Of a stretch of DNA of 64,000 nt, positions 1-10,583 are shown piece after piece. A model generated the notes under the pieces. That model was not told where the DNA came from and did not search any database. It worked only from the letters and a program-made list of their open reading frames with translations. The position numbers were made by a program, and so were the translations under genes. Source of the DNA: Kitasatospora sp. NBC_00374 (GTDB taxonomy: Bacteria; Actinomycetota; Actinomycetes; Streptomycetales; Streptomycetaceae); the NCBI RefSeq assembly GCF_041434935.1, contig NZ_CP107964.1, positions 5,873,001 to 5,937,000 of the forward strand. Direction: 5' to 3'. The number at the start of each line of letters is the position of its first letter. Position 1 is the first letter of the stretch.

Positions 1-1100
1 CGCCTGCGCGGCGCGGCCTTCTTCGGTGCGGCCTTCTTGGCGACGGCCTTCTTCGCCGGGGCTGCCTTCCCGGCCGGAGCCGCCTTGCCGGCGGCCGGCA
101 CCTTGGCGGTCACCCGGGCCGGGGCCGCGGCCGCCGCGGCCACCGGCTCCGCCGGGGGCCGGTCGGCCGAGGACGGCTCCTTCAGCTTGTCGACGGGCGT
201 GCGGACCGCCGAGGCGTAGATGTCGTCCGGGTCGAGCCGGCGCAGCTCCTCCGCGATCAGCTCGGCGGTGTCCCGCCGCTTGAGCGCGACCATGCGGTCC
301 GGCGCACCGGGCATGGCGAGCGTGCCCAGCAGCCCGTCCGGGCGGTCCAGGGTGATGTCGCCGTCCTTGGCCCGCAGCCGGACGGCGGTGATCCCGGGGC
401 CGGCCGTGACGACCCGCTCCACCGGGACCTTCAGCCGGGTGGCCAGCCAGAGGCCGAGCAGCTCCACGCTGGGGTTGTACGACTCGCCCTCGACCACCGC
501 GGAGGTGATCGCGGCGGGCCGCTGGTCCAGCGCGGCGGCCAGCATCGAGCGCCAGCCGGTGATCCTGGTCCACGCCAGGTCGGTGTCGCCGGGCGTGTAG
601 CTGGCGGCGCGCTGGCCGAGCTGGGCGACCGGCGACTCGGCGGTGACGGCATCGGTGATCCGGCGCTGGGCGAGTGCGCCGAGCGGGTCCTGGGCCGGGT
701 TCTTCGGTGCGTTCTCCGGCCACCAGACCACCACGGGGGCGTCCGGCAGCAGCAGCGGCAGCACCACCGACTGGGCGTGCAGGGCGAGTTCGCCGTGCAT
801 CCGGAGGATGACGGTCTCGCCGGGGCCGGCGTCGGCGCCGACCAGGATCTCGGCGTCCAGCCGGGTCTCGGCGCGGGCCCGGGGCGAGCGCCCGGCGCGC
901 TTGATGACCGCGAGGATGCGCGAGGGGTGCTCGCGGGACGCGTCGTTGGCCGCCTTGAGCGCGTCGTACGCGCTGCCCTCGTCGGTGACGATGACGAGGG
1001 TGAGCACCATGCCGGCGGCGGTGGAGCCGCTGGCCCGGCGTGCGTCCATCAGCGAAGCGTTGATCTTGCTGGACGTGGTGTTCGTCAGGTCGATCTTCAT
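1..1100 (-). CDS. opcA: Glucose-6-phosphate dehydrogenase assembly protein OpcA (3' end outside window)
   Basis: The minus strand from ATG at 1100 stays open to the window edge (366 codons visible, no stop). It begins MKIDLTNTTSSKINASL and contains the OpcA-type stretch VVVWWPENAP. OpcA is a cytoplasmic factor needed for full activity or assembly of actinobacterial glucose-6-phosphate dehydrogenase, and it sits directly after zwf, as is usual in actinomycetes. Its ATG overlaps the zwf TGA as ATGA (1097-1100), so translation is probably coupled. The last ~45 visible residues are an Ala/Lys/Pro tail with repeated AKKA and APKKA units, resembling histone-H1-like basic tails. The tail continues past base 1. 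The identification is firm; the role of the tail is unknown. Confidence 0.93.
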   Translation of the reverse strand, partial: MKIDLTNTTSSKINASLMDARRASGSTAAGMVLTLVIVTDEGSAYDALKAANDASREHPSRILAVIKRAGRSPRARAETRLDAEILVGADAGPGETVILRMHGELALHAQSVVLPLLLPDAPVVVWWPENAPKNPAQDPLGALAQRRITDAVTAESPVAQLGQRAASYTPGDTDLAWTRITGWRSMLAAALDQRPAAITSAVVEGESYNPSVELLGLWLATRLKVPVERVVTAGPGITAVRLRAKDGDITLDRPDGLLGTLAMPGAPDRMVALKRRDTAELIAEELRRLDPDDIYASAVRTPVDKLKEPSSADRPPAEPVAAAAAAPARVTAKVPAAGKAAPAGKAAPAKKAVAKKAAPKKAAPRR

Positions 1101-2683
1101 GGCCGCCGCCAGCTCCTGCCGTCTCGTGCGAGCATCTCGTCCGCCTCGGTCGGTCCCCAGGTCCCCGCCGAGTACTGGGCGGGCTTGCCGTGGGTGTCCC
1201 AGTACTCCTCGATCGGGTCGAGGATCCCCCAGGAGAGTTCGACCTCCTGGTGGCGCGGGAACAGGTTGGCGTCACCGAGCAGGACGTCCAGGATGAGCCG
1301 CTCGTACGCCTCGGGGCTGGACTCGGTGAAGGACTCGCCGTAGGCGAAGTCCATCGTGACGTCGCGGACCTCGAAGGAGGTGCCGGGCACCTTGGAGCCG
1401 AACCGCACCGTGACGCCCTCGTCCGGCTGCACCCGGATCACCAGGGCGTTCTGCCCCAGTTCCTCGGTGGCGTAGGAGTCGAACGGCAGGTACGGGGCGC
1501 GCTGGAAGACCACCGCGATCTCGGTGACCCGCCGGCCGAGCCGCTTGCCGGTGCGCAGGTAGAACGGGACGCCCGCCCAGCGGCGGTTGTTGATCTCCAG
1601 CTTGATGGCGGCGTAGGTGTCGGTCTTGGACTTGGGGTTGATGCCGTCCTCCTCCAGGTAGCCGAGCACCTCCTCGCCGCCCTGCCAGCCGGCCGCGTAC
1701 TGGCCGCGCACGGTGTGCTTGCCGAGGTCCTCCGGGAGCTGGACGGCGCTGAGCACCTTGAGCTTCTCGGCGACCAGGGCCTTGGGGTGGAACGAGGCCG
1801 GCTCCTCGATGGCGGTGAGCGCCATCAGCTGGAGCAGGTGGTTCTGGATGACGTCCCGGGCCGAGCCGATGCCGTCGTAGTACCCGGCGCGGCCGCCGAT
1901 GCCGATGTCCTCCGCCATGGTGATCTGCACGTGGTCGACGTAGGACCGGTTCCAGATCGGCTCGAACATGGTGTTGGCGAAGCGGAGCGCCAGGATGTTC
2001 TGGACGGTCTCCTTGCCGAGGTAGTGGTCGATCCGGAAGACCTCGTCCCGGGGGAAGACCTCGTGGACGATCCGGTTCAGCTCCTGGGCGCTCTCCAGGT
2101 TGTGGCCGAACGGCTTCTCGATCACCGCGCGGCGCCAGGAGCCGGCCGGCGGGTCGGCCAGCCCGTGCTTCTTGAGCTGCTGCACCACGACCGGGAAGGC
2201 CTTGGGCGGTACCGAGAGGTAGAACGCGAAGTTGCCGCCGGTGCCCTGGGCCTCGTCGAGGTCCTCGATGGTCTTGCGCAGGGTGTCGAAGGCGTCGTCG
2301 TCCTCGAAGGTGCCCTGGACGAACCGCATGCCCTTGGCGAGCTGCTGCCAGACCTCCTCGCGGAAGGGGGTCCGGGCGTGCTGCTTGACCGCGTCGTGGA
2401 CCTCCTTGGCGAAGTCCTCGTCCTCCCACTCCCGCCGGGCGAAGCCGATCAGCGAGAAGCCGGGCGGCAGCAGGCCGCGGTTGGCCAGGTCGTAGATGGC
2501 GGGCATCAGCTTCTTGCGCGACAGGTCACCGGTCACGCCGAAGATCACCAGGCCGGACGGCCCGGCGATCCTCGGCAGCCGGCGGTCGGCGGGGTCACGC
2601 AGCGGGTTGACGGGGGCGAGCGGGGGATCGCCCTGCTCGCCCTCCGCCCCCTCGACATCCGGGTACGGCTGTGTGTTGCTCAC
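1097..2683 (-). CDS. zwf: Glucose-6-phosphate 1-dehydrogenase
   Basis: This 528-residue protein catalyses the first step of the oxidative pentose phosphate pathway, glucose-6-phosphate + NADP+ to 6-phosphogluconolactone + NADPH. The N-terminal nucleotide fold shows FGVTGDLSRKKLMPAIYDL near residue 50. The substrate-binding/catalytic signature RIDHYLGKE lies in mid-protein, with EKPFG upstream of it. Length fits the family. The start is GTG at 2683, with a GGAG about 10 nt upstream on the minus strand. It lies between tal (40-nt gap) and opcA (4-nt overlap) and is probably in one operon with them. NADPH from this step would support biosynthesis and redox balance. Confidence 0.97.
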   Translation of the reverse strand: MSNTQPYPDVEGAEGEQGDPPLAPVNPLRDPADRRLPRIAGPSGLVIFGVTGDLSRKKLMPAIYDLANRGLLPPGFSLIGFARREWEDEDFAKEVHDAVKQHARTPFREEVWQQLAKGMRFVQGTFEDDDAFDTLRKTIEDLDEAQGTGGNFAFYLSVPPKAFPVVVQQLKKHGLADPPAGSWRRAVIEKPFGHNLESAQELNRIVHEVFPRDEVFRIDHYLGKETVQNILALRFANTMFEPIWNRSYVDHVQITMAEDIGIGGRAGYYDGIGSARDVIQNHLLQLMALTAIEEPASFHPKALVAEKLKVLSAVQLPEDLGKHTVRGQYAAGWQGGEEVLGYLEEDGINPKSKTDTYAAIKLEINNRRWAGVPFYLRTGKRLGRRVTEIAVVFQRAPYLPFDSYATEELGQNALVIRVQPDEGVTVRFGSKVPGTSFEVRDVTMDFAYGESFTESSPEAYERLILDVLLGDANLFPRHQEVELSWGILDPIEEYWDTHGKPAQYSAGTWGPTEADEMLARDGRSWRRP

Positions 2684-2723
2684 GTGGTGGGCTCCGCTTC
2701 CAGTGCGATGGCGGCGAGCAGGA

Positions 2724-3839
2724 TCACTTCTCGTCGGCGAACGAGGCCAGCGACGCCGTCACGGTGTCCAGCAGCTCGTTCCAGGAGGCCTCGAACTTCT
2801 CCACGCCCTCGTCCTCCAGCACCTGGACGACGTCGTCGTAGTCGACGCCGGCGGCGGCGATGGCGTCCATCACGGACTTGGCGTCGGCGTAGTTGACGGT
2901 GATGGTGTCACCGGTGATCACGCCGTGGTCGTCGGTGGCGTCCAGGGTGGCCTCGGGCATCGTGTTCACGGTGCCGGGGGCGACCAGCTCGGTGACGTAG
3001 AGGGTGTCGGGCAGCGACGGGTCCTTGACACCCGTCGAGGCCCAGAGCGGGCGCTGCGGCTTGGCGCCGGCGGCCTCCAGGGCCTTCCAGCGCTCGGAGC
3101 CGAACACCTCCTCGTACGCCTGGTAGGCGAGACGGGCGTTGGCCAGGGCGGCCTTGGAGCGCAGGTCGCGGGCGTCGCCGCCGATCTTCTCCAGGCGCTT
3201 GTCGATCTCGGTGTCCACGCGGGAGACGAAGAACGAGGCGACCGACTCGATCGAGGACAGGTCCAGGCCGGCGGCCTTGGCCTTCTCCAGACCGGAGAGG
3301 TAGGCGTCCATGACGGCGAGGTAGCGCTCCAGCGAGAAGATCAGCGTGACGTTGACGCTGATGCCCTTGGCGAGCACCTCGGTGATGGCGGGCAGGCCGG
3401 CCTTGGTGGCGGGAATCTTGATGAACACGTTCGGGCGGTCCACCAGCCACCACAGCTGCTTGGCCTCGGCCACGGTCGGCGCGGTCTCGTGCGCCAGACG
3501 CGGGTCGACCTCGATGGACACCCGGCCGTCGCGGCCGTTGGAGGCGTCGTAGACCGGGCGCAGCACGTCGGCCGCGTCCCGCACGTCACTGGTGGTGATC
3601 ATGCGCAGGGCCTCGTCCGTGGTGACCTTGCGGACGGCGAGGTCGCGGAGCTGGCTGTCGTAGGCGGTGCTGCTGCCGCCGATGGCCTTCTGGAAGATGG
3701 TCGGGTTGGTGGTGACCCCCACCACGTGCTTGCTCTGCACCAGCTCGGCCAGGTTTCCGCTGTTCAGCCGGTCCCGGCTGAGGTCGTCCAGCCAGATCGC
3801 CACGCCTTCGTCGCTGAGGCGCTTCAGTGCGTCAGTCAT
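2724..3839 (-). CDS. tal: Transaldolase
   Basis: This 371-residue class I aldolase-type enzyme of the non-oxidative pentose phosphate branch exchanges dihydroxyacetone units between sedoheptulose-7-phosphate and glyceraldehyde-3-phosphate. The Schiff-base lysine lies in NVFIKIPATKAGLPAI, near residue 140. The N-terminal GVTTNPTIFQKAI is the usual transaldolase signature. The length matches the longer actinobacterial TalB-type enzymes. ATG 3839 is preceded by a purine-rich AGAAGAGGA about 9 nt upstream. It lies 100 nt downstream of tkt and 40 nt upstream of zwf, all on the minus strand. Confidence 0.97.
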   Translation of the reverse strand: MTDALKRLSDEGVAIWLDDLSRDRLNSGNLAELVQSKHVVGVTTNPTIFQKAIGGSSTAYDSQLRDLAVRKVTTDEALRMITTSDVRDAADVLRPVYDASNGRDGRVSIEVDPRLAHETAPTVAEAKQLWWLVDRPNVFIKIPATKAGLPAITEVLAKGISVNVTLIFSLERYLAVMDAYLSGLEKAKAAGLDLSSIESVASFFVSRVDTEIDKRLEKIGGDARDLRSKAALANARLAYQAYEEVFGSERWKALEAAGAKPQRPLWASTGVKDPSLPDTLYVTELVAPGTVNTMPEATLDATDDHGVITGDTITVNYADAKSVMDAIAAAGVDYDDVVQVLEDEGVEKFEASWNELLDTVTASLASFADEK

Positions 3840-3894
3840 GGTGCTCAGTCCTCTTCTTGTTTCTTTTCGTCTTCGTGTGGGGTCGTCAGACGGG

Positions 3895-3929
3895 GCCGGG
3901 GTACGCGATGTGCGGTCGGGTACCCCGGC
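3895..3929 (-). other. Intercistronic hairpin between tkt and tal
   Basis: A 10-bp perfect inverted repeat (GCCGGGGTAC at 3895-3904 pairing with GTACCCCGGC at 3920-3929) begins 11 nt after the tkt stop, in the 100-nt tkt-tal gap. It has no U tract, so it may be a partial terminator, an RNA-processing site or a stabiliser of the tkt 3' end. Confidence 0.5.
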
Positions 3930-3939
3930 GCCGGCACTG

Positions 3940-6036
<2,097 letters not shown>

Positions 6037-6505
6037 CCTGACTCAGGGCTCCTTCCATAGTGAAGTGTGACCCCGTGAAGGGGACCGGGTCGGCCACGTC
6101 GCTGTGGACCAGACGCTTCGATGGTGCCGGTCACGGAGGGTTGATCCCGCTTCTCTGTGCGAGCCTACCGCCCTGGGGGCCCCTCACCCTGCGTGGTGGG
6201 ACAACCGGGGTTTCCGGGGGGCCATTCCCCCGGGACTGTGTCAGCTTCTCCGTCCTACCCTCATGGAAAGTCCGCCGGTCCGCGCGTCCGAGGGGTAAGA
6301 CGAACGCGTGCGAAATCCGGTGAAACGCACATATCTCCTGTCCGGTCTGCGGTGATTCACCCGGCGGTGTGCGGTTCGGCTCGCCGGGGTACCCCGGAGC
6401 CGGTCGGGAGATATGGAGCGTCTAAGGTGGCGTGGTACGCGCAGAGCGGACGTATCGACACCCGAGGGTGCGGTGGACGCCTGTGAAGGTTCATCGTGAG
6501 TTGGG
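6037..6505. other. 469-bp intergenic region between tkt and ctaB
   Basis: This divergent spacer must hold promoters for the pentose phosphate unit (minus) and ctaB (plus). I see no convincing gene, tRNA or named riboswitch in it. It includes locally less G+C-rich stretches, but I could not assign a -10/-35 pair or an operator with confidence. Confidence 0.6.
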
Positions 6506-7453
6506 GTGTTCGTGACCGCCGTCGAATCCCGCCCCGCCGGGGCGGTCGGAGCGACGCCTGCGCATCGGCCGTTCGGGGCCCGTGTCGGGGCATTCGTTGC
6601 ACTGACCAAACCTCGGATCATCGAGCTGCTGCTGATCACCACCGTCCCGGTGATGTTCCTGGCGCAGCGCGGTGTGCCGGATCCGCTCCTGGTCCTCTGG
6701 GTCGTCGTCGGCGGCTACCTGTCGGCCGGCGGCGCCAACGCGCTCAACATGTACATCGACCGCGACATCGACGCGGTGATGACCCGGACCGAGCGCCGTC
6801 CGATCGTGACCGGGATGGTCTCGCCGCGGGAGGCGCTGGTCTTCGGCATCGCGCTGGCGATCGGCTCCACGATCTGGCTGGGCCTGCTGGTCAACGCGCT
6901 GGCCTCGGCGCTCGCGCTGGCCGCGCTGCTGTTCTACGTCTTCGTGTACACGCTGGGCCTGAAGCGGCGTACGGCGCAGAACATCGTCTGGGGCGGGATC
7001 GCGGGCTGCATGCCGGTGTTCGTCGGCTGGGCGGCCGTCACCGACTCGCTGTCCTGGTCCGCGCTGGTGCTGTTCCTGGTGATCTTCTTCTGGACGCCGC
7101 CGCACTACTGGCCGCTGTCGATGAAGGTCCGGGACGACTACGCCCGGGCCGGCGTGCCGATGCTCCCGGTGATCAAGGGCAACCTGGCGGTGGCCCGGCA
7201 GATCGTCGCCTACTCCTGGGTGATGGTCGCCGTCTCGCTGGCGCTGTGGCCGCTGGCGCACACCAGCTGGCTCTACCCGGTCGCCGCGGTGGTGCTCGGC
7301 GCGGCCTGGCTGAAGGAGGCGCACGGGCTGCACGCCCGCGCCAAGTCCGGTGTGGTCGGCGCCAAGCTCAAGGAGATGCGCCTGTTCCACTGGTCGATCA
7401 CCTATCTGACCCTGCTGTTCGTGGTCATCGCGGTCGACCCGTTCGTCAGGTAG
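6506..7453 (+). CDS. ctaB: Heme O synthase (protoheme IX farnesyltransferase)
   Basis: This 315-residue integral membrane UbiA-family prenyltransferase adds a farnesyl group to protoheme IX to give heme O, the precursor of heme A for cytochrome c oxidase. The first Asp-rich prenyl-diphosphate site is NMYIDRDIDAVMTRT near residue 90. Several hydrophobic helices follow, and the conserved loop FFWTPPHYWPLSMKVRDDY lies near residue 195. The start is uncertain between GTG 6506 and the in-frame GTG at 6512; no strong ribosome-binding site is visible. ctaA, the next enzyme of the pathway, lies 1.2 kb downstream on the other strand. Confidence 0.95.
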   Translation: MFVTAVESRPAGAVGATPAHRPFGARVGAFVALTKPRIIELLLITTVPVMFLAQRGVPDPLLVLWVVVGGYLSAGGANALNMYIDRDIDAVMTRTERRPIVTGMVSPREALVFGIALAIGSTIWLGLLVNALASALALAALLFYVFVYTLGLKRRTAQNIVWGGIAGCMPVFVGWAAVTDSLSWSALVLFLVIFFWTPPHYWPLSMKVRDDYARAGVPMLPVIKGNLAVARQIVAYSWVMVAVSLALWPLAHTSWLYPVAAVVLGAAWLKEAHGLHARAKSGVVGAKLKEMRLFHWSITYLTLLFVVIAVDPFVR

Positions 7454-7477
7454 CCGTCGGGCAGGACCTGCCCCGAG

Positions 7478-7508
7478 GGGCCCCACCGGTCGACCGGTGG
7501 GGCCCTTT
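7478..7508. terminator. Bidirectional terminator, 28-bp perfect palindrome
   Basis: Bases 7478-7505 form a perfect palindrome whose left half is GGGCCCCACCGGTC, followed by TTT on the plus strand. It lies between the 3' ends of convergent ctaB and the DUF2461 gene and touches the latter's stop codon. Confidence 0.8.
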
Positions 7509-8149
7509 CAGCGTGCCGGGAGCGTGCTGGGGCCGACGTGGTCGTCCAGCCAGTCCTTCAGCGGGCGGGAGGCGCGCAGGAAGGCGGTGATCCGCCGGTA
7601 CGCCTCCGGGGTGCCCAGCCAGTCGGCGGGCTCCCACTCCTGCCAGGCCACCAGGCCCTTGTTGCGCAGCAGTCCGATCCTCGGGTGGTCCTTGGGGTAG
7701 CCGCGCGGGGCGGTCTTCAGCGGGTCCCGCCCGGAGACCACCGGGCCGGCCCGCTGGACCCGGGCGATCACCCGTTCCAGCTCGGCGCCGGTCACGTCCT
7801 CGGCCACGGCGGCGCGGTAGCGCTCCAGCTGGTCGGAGGCCAGCTGGTACATGCCGTTGCCGCAGGCCAGTCCGTCGGCGGAGAGCTGGATGTAGCCGCC
7901 GGCGGCCAGGTAGCCGCCGATGTGGGTCTTGTACGGCGCCTTGTCGGCGCTGAAGCGGACGTCGCGGTTGGGGCGGAAGATCTTGCCCGGGCCGAACTCG
8001 GGCTCCAGCCGCTCCAGCAGTTCGGCCATGGGCTCGCGCACCGCGCGCTCGTACACCTCCCTGTGCTCGGTCCAGAAGGCCTTGGAGTTGTCGGCCTCCA
8101 GTCGCTCGTAGAACTCCAGCGCCTCGTCCTGCCAGCCGTCGAAAGTCAC
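7508..8149 (-). CDS. DUF2461 domain-containing protein
   Basis: This 213-residue cytoplasmic protein belongs to the DUF2461 (TIGR02453) family, recognised by ALEFYERLEADNSKAFW near residue 10 and by FRPNRDVRFSADKAPYKTH near residue 58. The biochemical function of the family is unknown. Length is typical. It starts at ATG 8149, is convergent with ctaB and shares a palindromic terminator with it. No signal peptide or membrane segment is visible. Confidence 0.85.
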   Translation of the reverse strand: MTFDGWQDEALEFYERLEADNSKAFWTEHREVYERAVREPMAELLERLEPEFGPGKIFRPNRDVRFSADKAPYKTHIGGYLAAGGYIQLSADGLACGNGMYQLASDQLERYRAAVAEDVTGAELERVIARVQRAGPVVSGRDPLKTAPRGYPKDHPRIGLLRNKGLVAWQEWEPADWLGTPEAYRRITAFLRASRPLKDWLDDHVGPSTLPAR

Positions 8150-8226
8150 CGGGCCAGGCTATCCGCGGACCGTGTGGCCCGCTGCACACCGCGCTCCCGT
8201 CGCCAGGGCGGCTACTGATCGGTAGC

Positions 8227-8574
8227 ATGCGAGGCATGACCAGCGCAGAGAACGCCACCACCGCCGCGCCCGACGCCCGCGCCGAGCGGCGTGCCAAGCG
8301 CATCGCCAAGCACCTCACCCGGTTCGCCGCCCAGCACGGCGGCAGTGCCGAGGGCGTCGTCGAGTACGTCGGCCGCACCGCCACCCGGATCGTCGTGGTC
8401 GGCGCGGACGGCGCCTGGGGCGACCAGGTCGCCCCGACCCACGCCGTCGGCCTGCGGGCCGCCGAACTCGCCGGGCTGACGCTGCACGACAGCTTCGAGG
8501 GCGAGCTCGGGCTCAAGGTGAAGACCGGCGCGTACGAGTGGAAGCGGATGGCCGGTATCCAGATCGGCGGCTGA
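8227..8574 (+). CDS. Small conserved hypothetical protein
   Basis: This protein has 115 residues from ATG 8227, or 112 from ATG 8236 (MTSAENATT); neither start has a clear ribosome-binding site. The N-terminus is Ala/Arg/Lys-rich (AERRAKRIAKHLTRF). A compact hydrophilic domain with GVVEYVGRTATRIVVVGADG follows. I do not recognise a family with a known function, though codon use is typical of a real Streptomyces gene. It is divergent from the DUF2461 gene and convergent with ctaA. Confidence 0.7.
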   Translation: MRGMTSAENATTAAPDARAERRAKRIAKHLTRFAAQHGGSAEGVVEYVGRTATRIVVVGADGAWGDQVAPTHAVGLRAAELAGLTLHDSFEGELGLKVKTGAYEWKRMAGIQIGG

Positions 8575-8592
8575 CCGGACAGCGGCAGCACG

Positions 8593-8621
8593 GAGGGCCC
8601 CGAGCATCGCTCGGGGCCCTC
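8593..8621. terminator. Bidirectional terminator hairpin
   Basis: A 13-bp perfect stem (GAGGGCCCCGAGC / GCTCGGGGCCCTC) with a 3-nt loop lies between the convergent small hypothetical gene (end 8574) and ctaA (end 8637). Confidence 0.85.
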
Positions 8622-8636
8622 GCTGCTGTCGCGGGT

Positions 8637-9605
8637 TCAGACCGTGGCGGCCTGTGGGGCGGGTACCGGGACGGCGGCGGGCTCGTCGGCGCGGGTGCGC
8701 AGCGCGAACGGGATCCGCAGGGCGGCGATCCAGGTGAGGGCGGCGCCCAGCATGTGCACCCCGACCATCACCTCGGGGGCGTCGGTGAAGTACTGGACGA
8801 AGCCCAGTAGGCCCTGCAGCAGCAGCACCGCCATCAGGTCGCGGACCCGTGCCCGCGCGGCCCGCGGCGCCTTGACGGCGGCGAAGACGAAGATCACCGC
8901 GATGGTCAGCCCGACCGCGACGAAGGCCAGGTCGGCGTGGGCCTGGGCGAGCCGGTCGTAGTCCAGCATGATCCGCCGGACCGGCTTGTCCATCGTCCCC
9001 GAGGAGCCCGGGTGGTGGCCCGCGCCGGTCACCAGGGTGCCGGCCAGGACCAGCAGGCCGACGACCAGCACCAGCACCCTGGACAGCTTCAGGATCGGCT
9101 CGGCGACCAGCGCCCGGGGCGCGCCGTCCCCCTCCTTCGAGCGCTCCCACATCAGCACCGCGACCCAGACCAGCGCCATCGCGGCCACCATGTGCAGCGC
9201 CACCACGTACGGGTTGAGGTGCGTCAGCACGGTGGCGCCGCCGATCACGGCGTTGCTCACGACCAGCCAGAACTGCGCCCAGCCGAGCCGGGTCAGGCCG
9301 CGCCGCCAGGGGGTCGCGCAGCGGGCGGCCAGGGTGGCCCAGGCGATCGCCGCGCACAGCACGTAGGTGAGCATCCGGTTGGTGAACTCGATGACGCCGT
9401 GCAGGCCCATCGCGGGCGTCGGAGTCAGGCTCTCGCCGGTGCAGCGGGGCCAGGTGGTGCAGCCGAGGCCGGAGGCGGTGAGCCGGACGGCGCCGCCGGT
9501 GAGCACGATGACCACGCTCATCACCAGCGCGGCGAGCGCGGCCCGCCGGACGGTCTCGGCGGTCGGGTGCCAGCGGTCGGCGAGGAGGGAGGAGGGGGTA
9601 CGCAC
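8637..9605 (-). CDS. ctaA: Heme A synthase (COX15/CtaA family)
   Basis: This 322-residue polytopic membrane protein oxidises heme O to heme A for the aa3-type cytochrome oxidase. About eight hydrophobic helices are visible. GGAVRLTASGLGCTTWPRC in the first extracytoplasmic loop carries the conserved Cys pair. Conserved histidines lie in GLHGVIEFTNR, VALHMVAAM, QAHADLAF and GVHMLGA, as expected for two heme sites. The start is ATG near 9605. ctaB lies nearby but on the opposite strand, so the two are not co-transcribed. Confidence 0.94.
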   Translation of the reverse strand: MRTPSSLLADRWHPTAETVRRAALAALVMSVVIVLTGGAVRLTASGLGCTTWPRCTGESLTPTPAMGLHGVIEFTNRMLTYVLCAAIAWATLAARCATPWRRGLTRLGWAQFWLVVSNAVIGGATVLTHLNPYVVALHMVAAMALVWVAVLMWERSKEGDGAPRALVAEPILKLSRVLVLVVGLLVLAGTLVTGAGHHPGSSGTMDKPVRRIMLDYDRLAQAHADLAFVAVGLTIAVIFVFAAVKAPRAARARVRDLMAVLLLQGLLGFVQYFTDAPEVMVGVHMLGAALTWIAALRIPFALRTRADEPAAVPVPAPQAATV

Positions 9606-9937
9606 CCGTTCATCCTAGGTGGGCTTACGGCCGATCTTGGGGCGGGGCGGCCGCTGACGGGAACCGTCGGGCCCGGCGGACTCCTCGAGCAGATCGGGCA
9701 TTGGTCTTGACCAATCGGCCGGGTGGTCGAGAGAGTGGGCGTGATCCCGCACCCCGGCCGCACCCTCGGCGCCCGCCGACGGATGTGACGGTTCGCCAGA
9801 TGTGTCGGAATTGCGCGTGATTCGAGGGGATTCCCCTCTGTGCGGACGCAGTTCCGTCCTGGATCTAGGCGCGGCGGGAGCCGCCGTGGTGAGGTGCGGC
9901 CAGATTCATGCCATTCGGCTGGAAAGAGGAGCAGAGC
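9606..9937. other. 332-bp intergenic region between ctaA and the LAxTG protein gene
   Basis: This divergent promoter region holds a DasR-type palindrome (9700-9715, listed separately) and the ribosome-binding site of the downstream gene (GAGGAG at 9926-9931). I see no additional gene in it. Confidence 0.6.
9700..9715. promoter_or_regulatory. DasR-like operator (dre)
   Basis: ATTGGTCTTGACCAAT is a perfect 7-2-7 palindrome matching 13 of 16 positions of the dre consensus I recall (ACTGGTCTAGACCAGT), bound by the GntR-family N-acetylglucosamine-responsive regulator DasR. It lies 85 bp upstream of the ctaA start and about 220 bp upstream of the LAxTG gene, so either could be the target. Binding is inferred from sequence only. 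Confidence 0.55.
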
Positions 9938-10576
9938 ATGGCAGGGCAGCGACGGATATCCGGCGGACTGGTCGCGGCGGCGGCCGGTCTGGGCATCGTG
10001 GCACCGCTGGTGCTGGCCGGTAGCGCCTCGGCGCACACCAACAAGACTCAGATCACCTGTGAGAAGGTCACCGTCGATCTGACGGCGTACAACTCCAAGA
10101 GCGGCAACACCGTCACCCTGGTCATCGGCGCCGACAAGGTGCTCGACAAGGTGGCCTTCGGCAAGTCCTTCCACCAGGAGTTCACGGTGCCGGCGCACGC
10201 CGCCGACGTCACCGCGACCCTGACCGTGCAGACCGACGAGGACAAGGACGGCAAGAAGGGCTGGAGCTTCACCAAGCAGCTCACCGCCCACGAGTGCCCG
10301 GTCCCGTCCACCAGCCCGAGCACCTCGGTCTCCCCGTCGTCGAGCACCAGCGGCACCCCGACGGCCAGCGTCTCGCCGTCGCAGAGCACCCCGAGCGGCA
10401 CCCCGAGCGTCTCCGCGACCGGGCCCGCCCCGAGCGTCTCCCCGACCGGGCCGCAGCTGGCCTCCACCGGTGGCGGCGGCAACGCGGGTGTCCTCGCGGC
10501 CACCGGCGTCGGCGTGATCGCGATCGGCGGCGGGGTCATGTTCATGGTCCGCCGCCGCCCGTCGCGTCGTCACTGA
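9938..10576 (+). CDS. Secreted LAxTG-anchored (sortase E type) surface protein
   Basis: This 212-residue protein starts at ATG 9938 (MAGQRRISGG), chosen because GAGGAG lies 6 nt upstream; an earlier in-frame ATG at 9908 lacks this. A signal peptide ends around GSASA|HTNKTQ. A ~100-residue extracellular domain containing two Cys follows. Next come a Ser/Thr/Pro-rich wall-spanning linker (~50 residues), a LASTG sorting motif, a hydrophobic segment and the positive tail RRRPSRRH. This is the standard architecture of class E sortase substrates in streptomycetes. The function of the globular domain is unknown. Confidence 0.85.
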   Translation: MAGQRRISGGLVAAAAGLGIVAPLVLAGSASAHTNKTQITCEKVTVDLTAYNSKSGNTVTLVIGADKVLDKVAFGKSFHQEFTVPAHAADVTATLTVQTDEDKDGKKGWSFTKQLTAHECPVPSTSPSTSVSPSSSTSGTPTASVSPSQSTPSGTPSVSATGPAPSVSPTGPQLASTGGGGNAGVLAATGVGVIAIGGGVMFMVRRRPSRRH

Positions 10577-10583
10577 CGCACGG

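Noticed and set aside
6037..6505. tRNA or riboswitch in the tkt-ctaB gap
   Set aside because: No cloverleaf arms or recognisable riboswitch core could be drawn by eye.
7478..7505. 28-bp perfect palindrome as an operator or mobile-element end
   Set aside because: It sits between two convergent 3' ends with a short T run, which fits a terminator; no transposase or target duplication is nearby.
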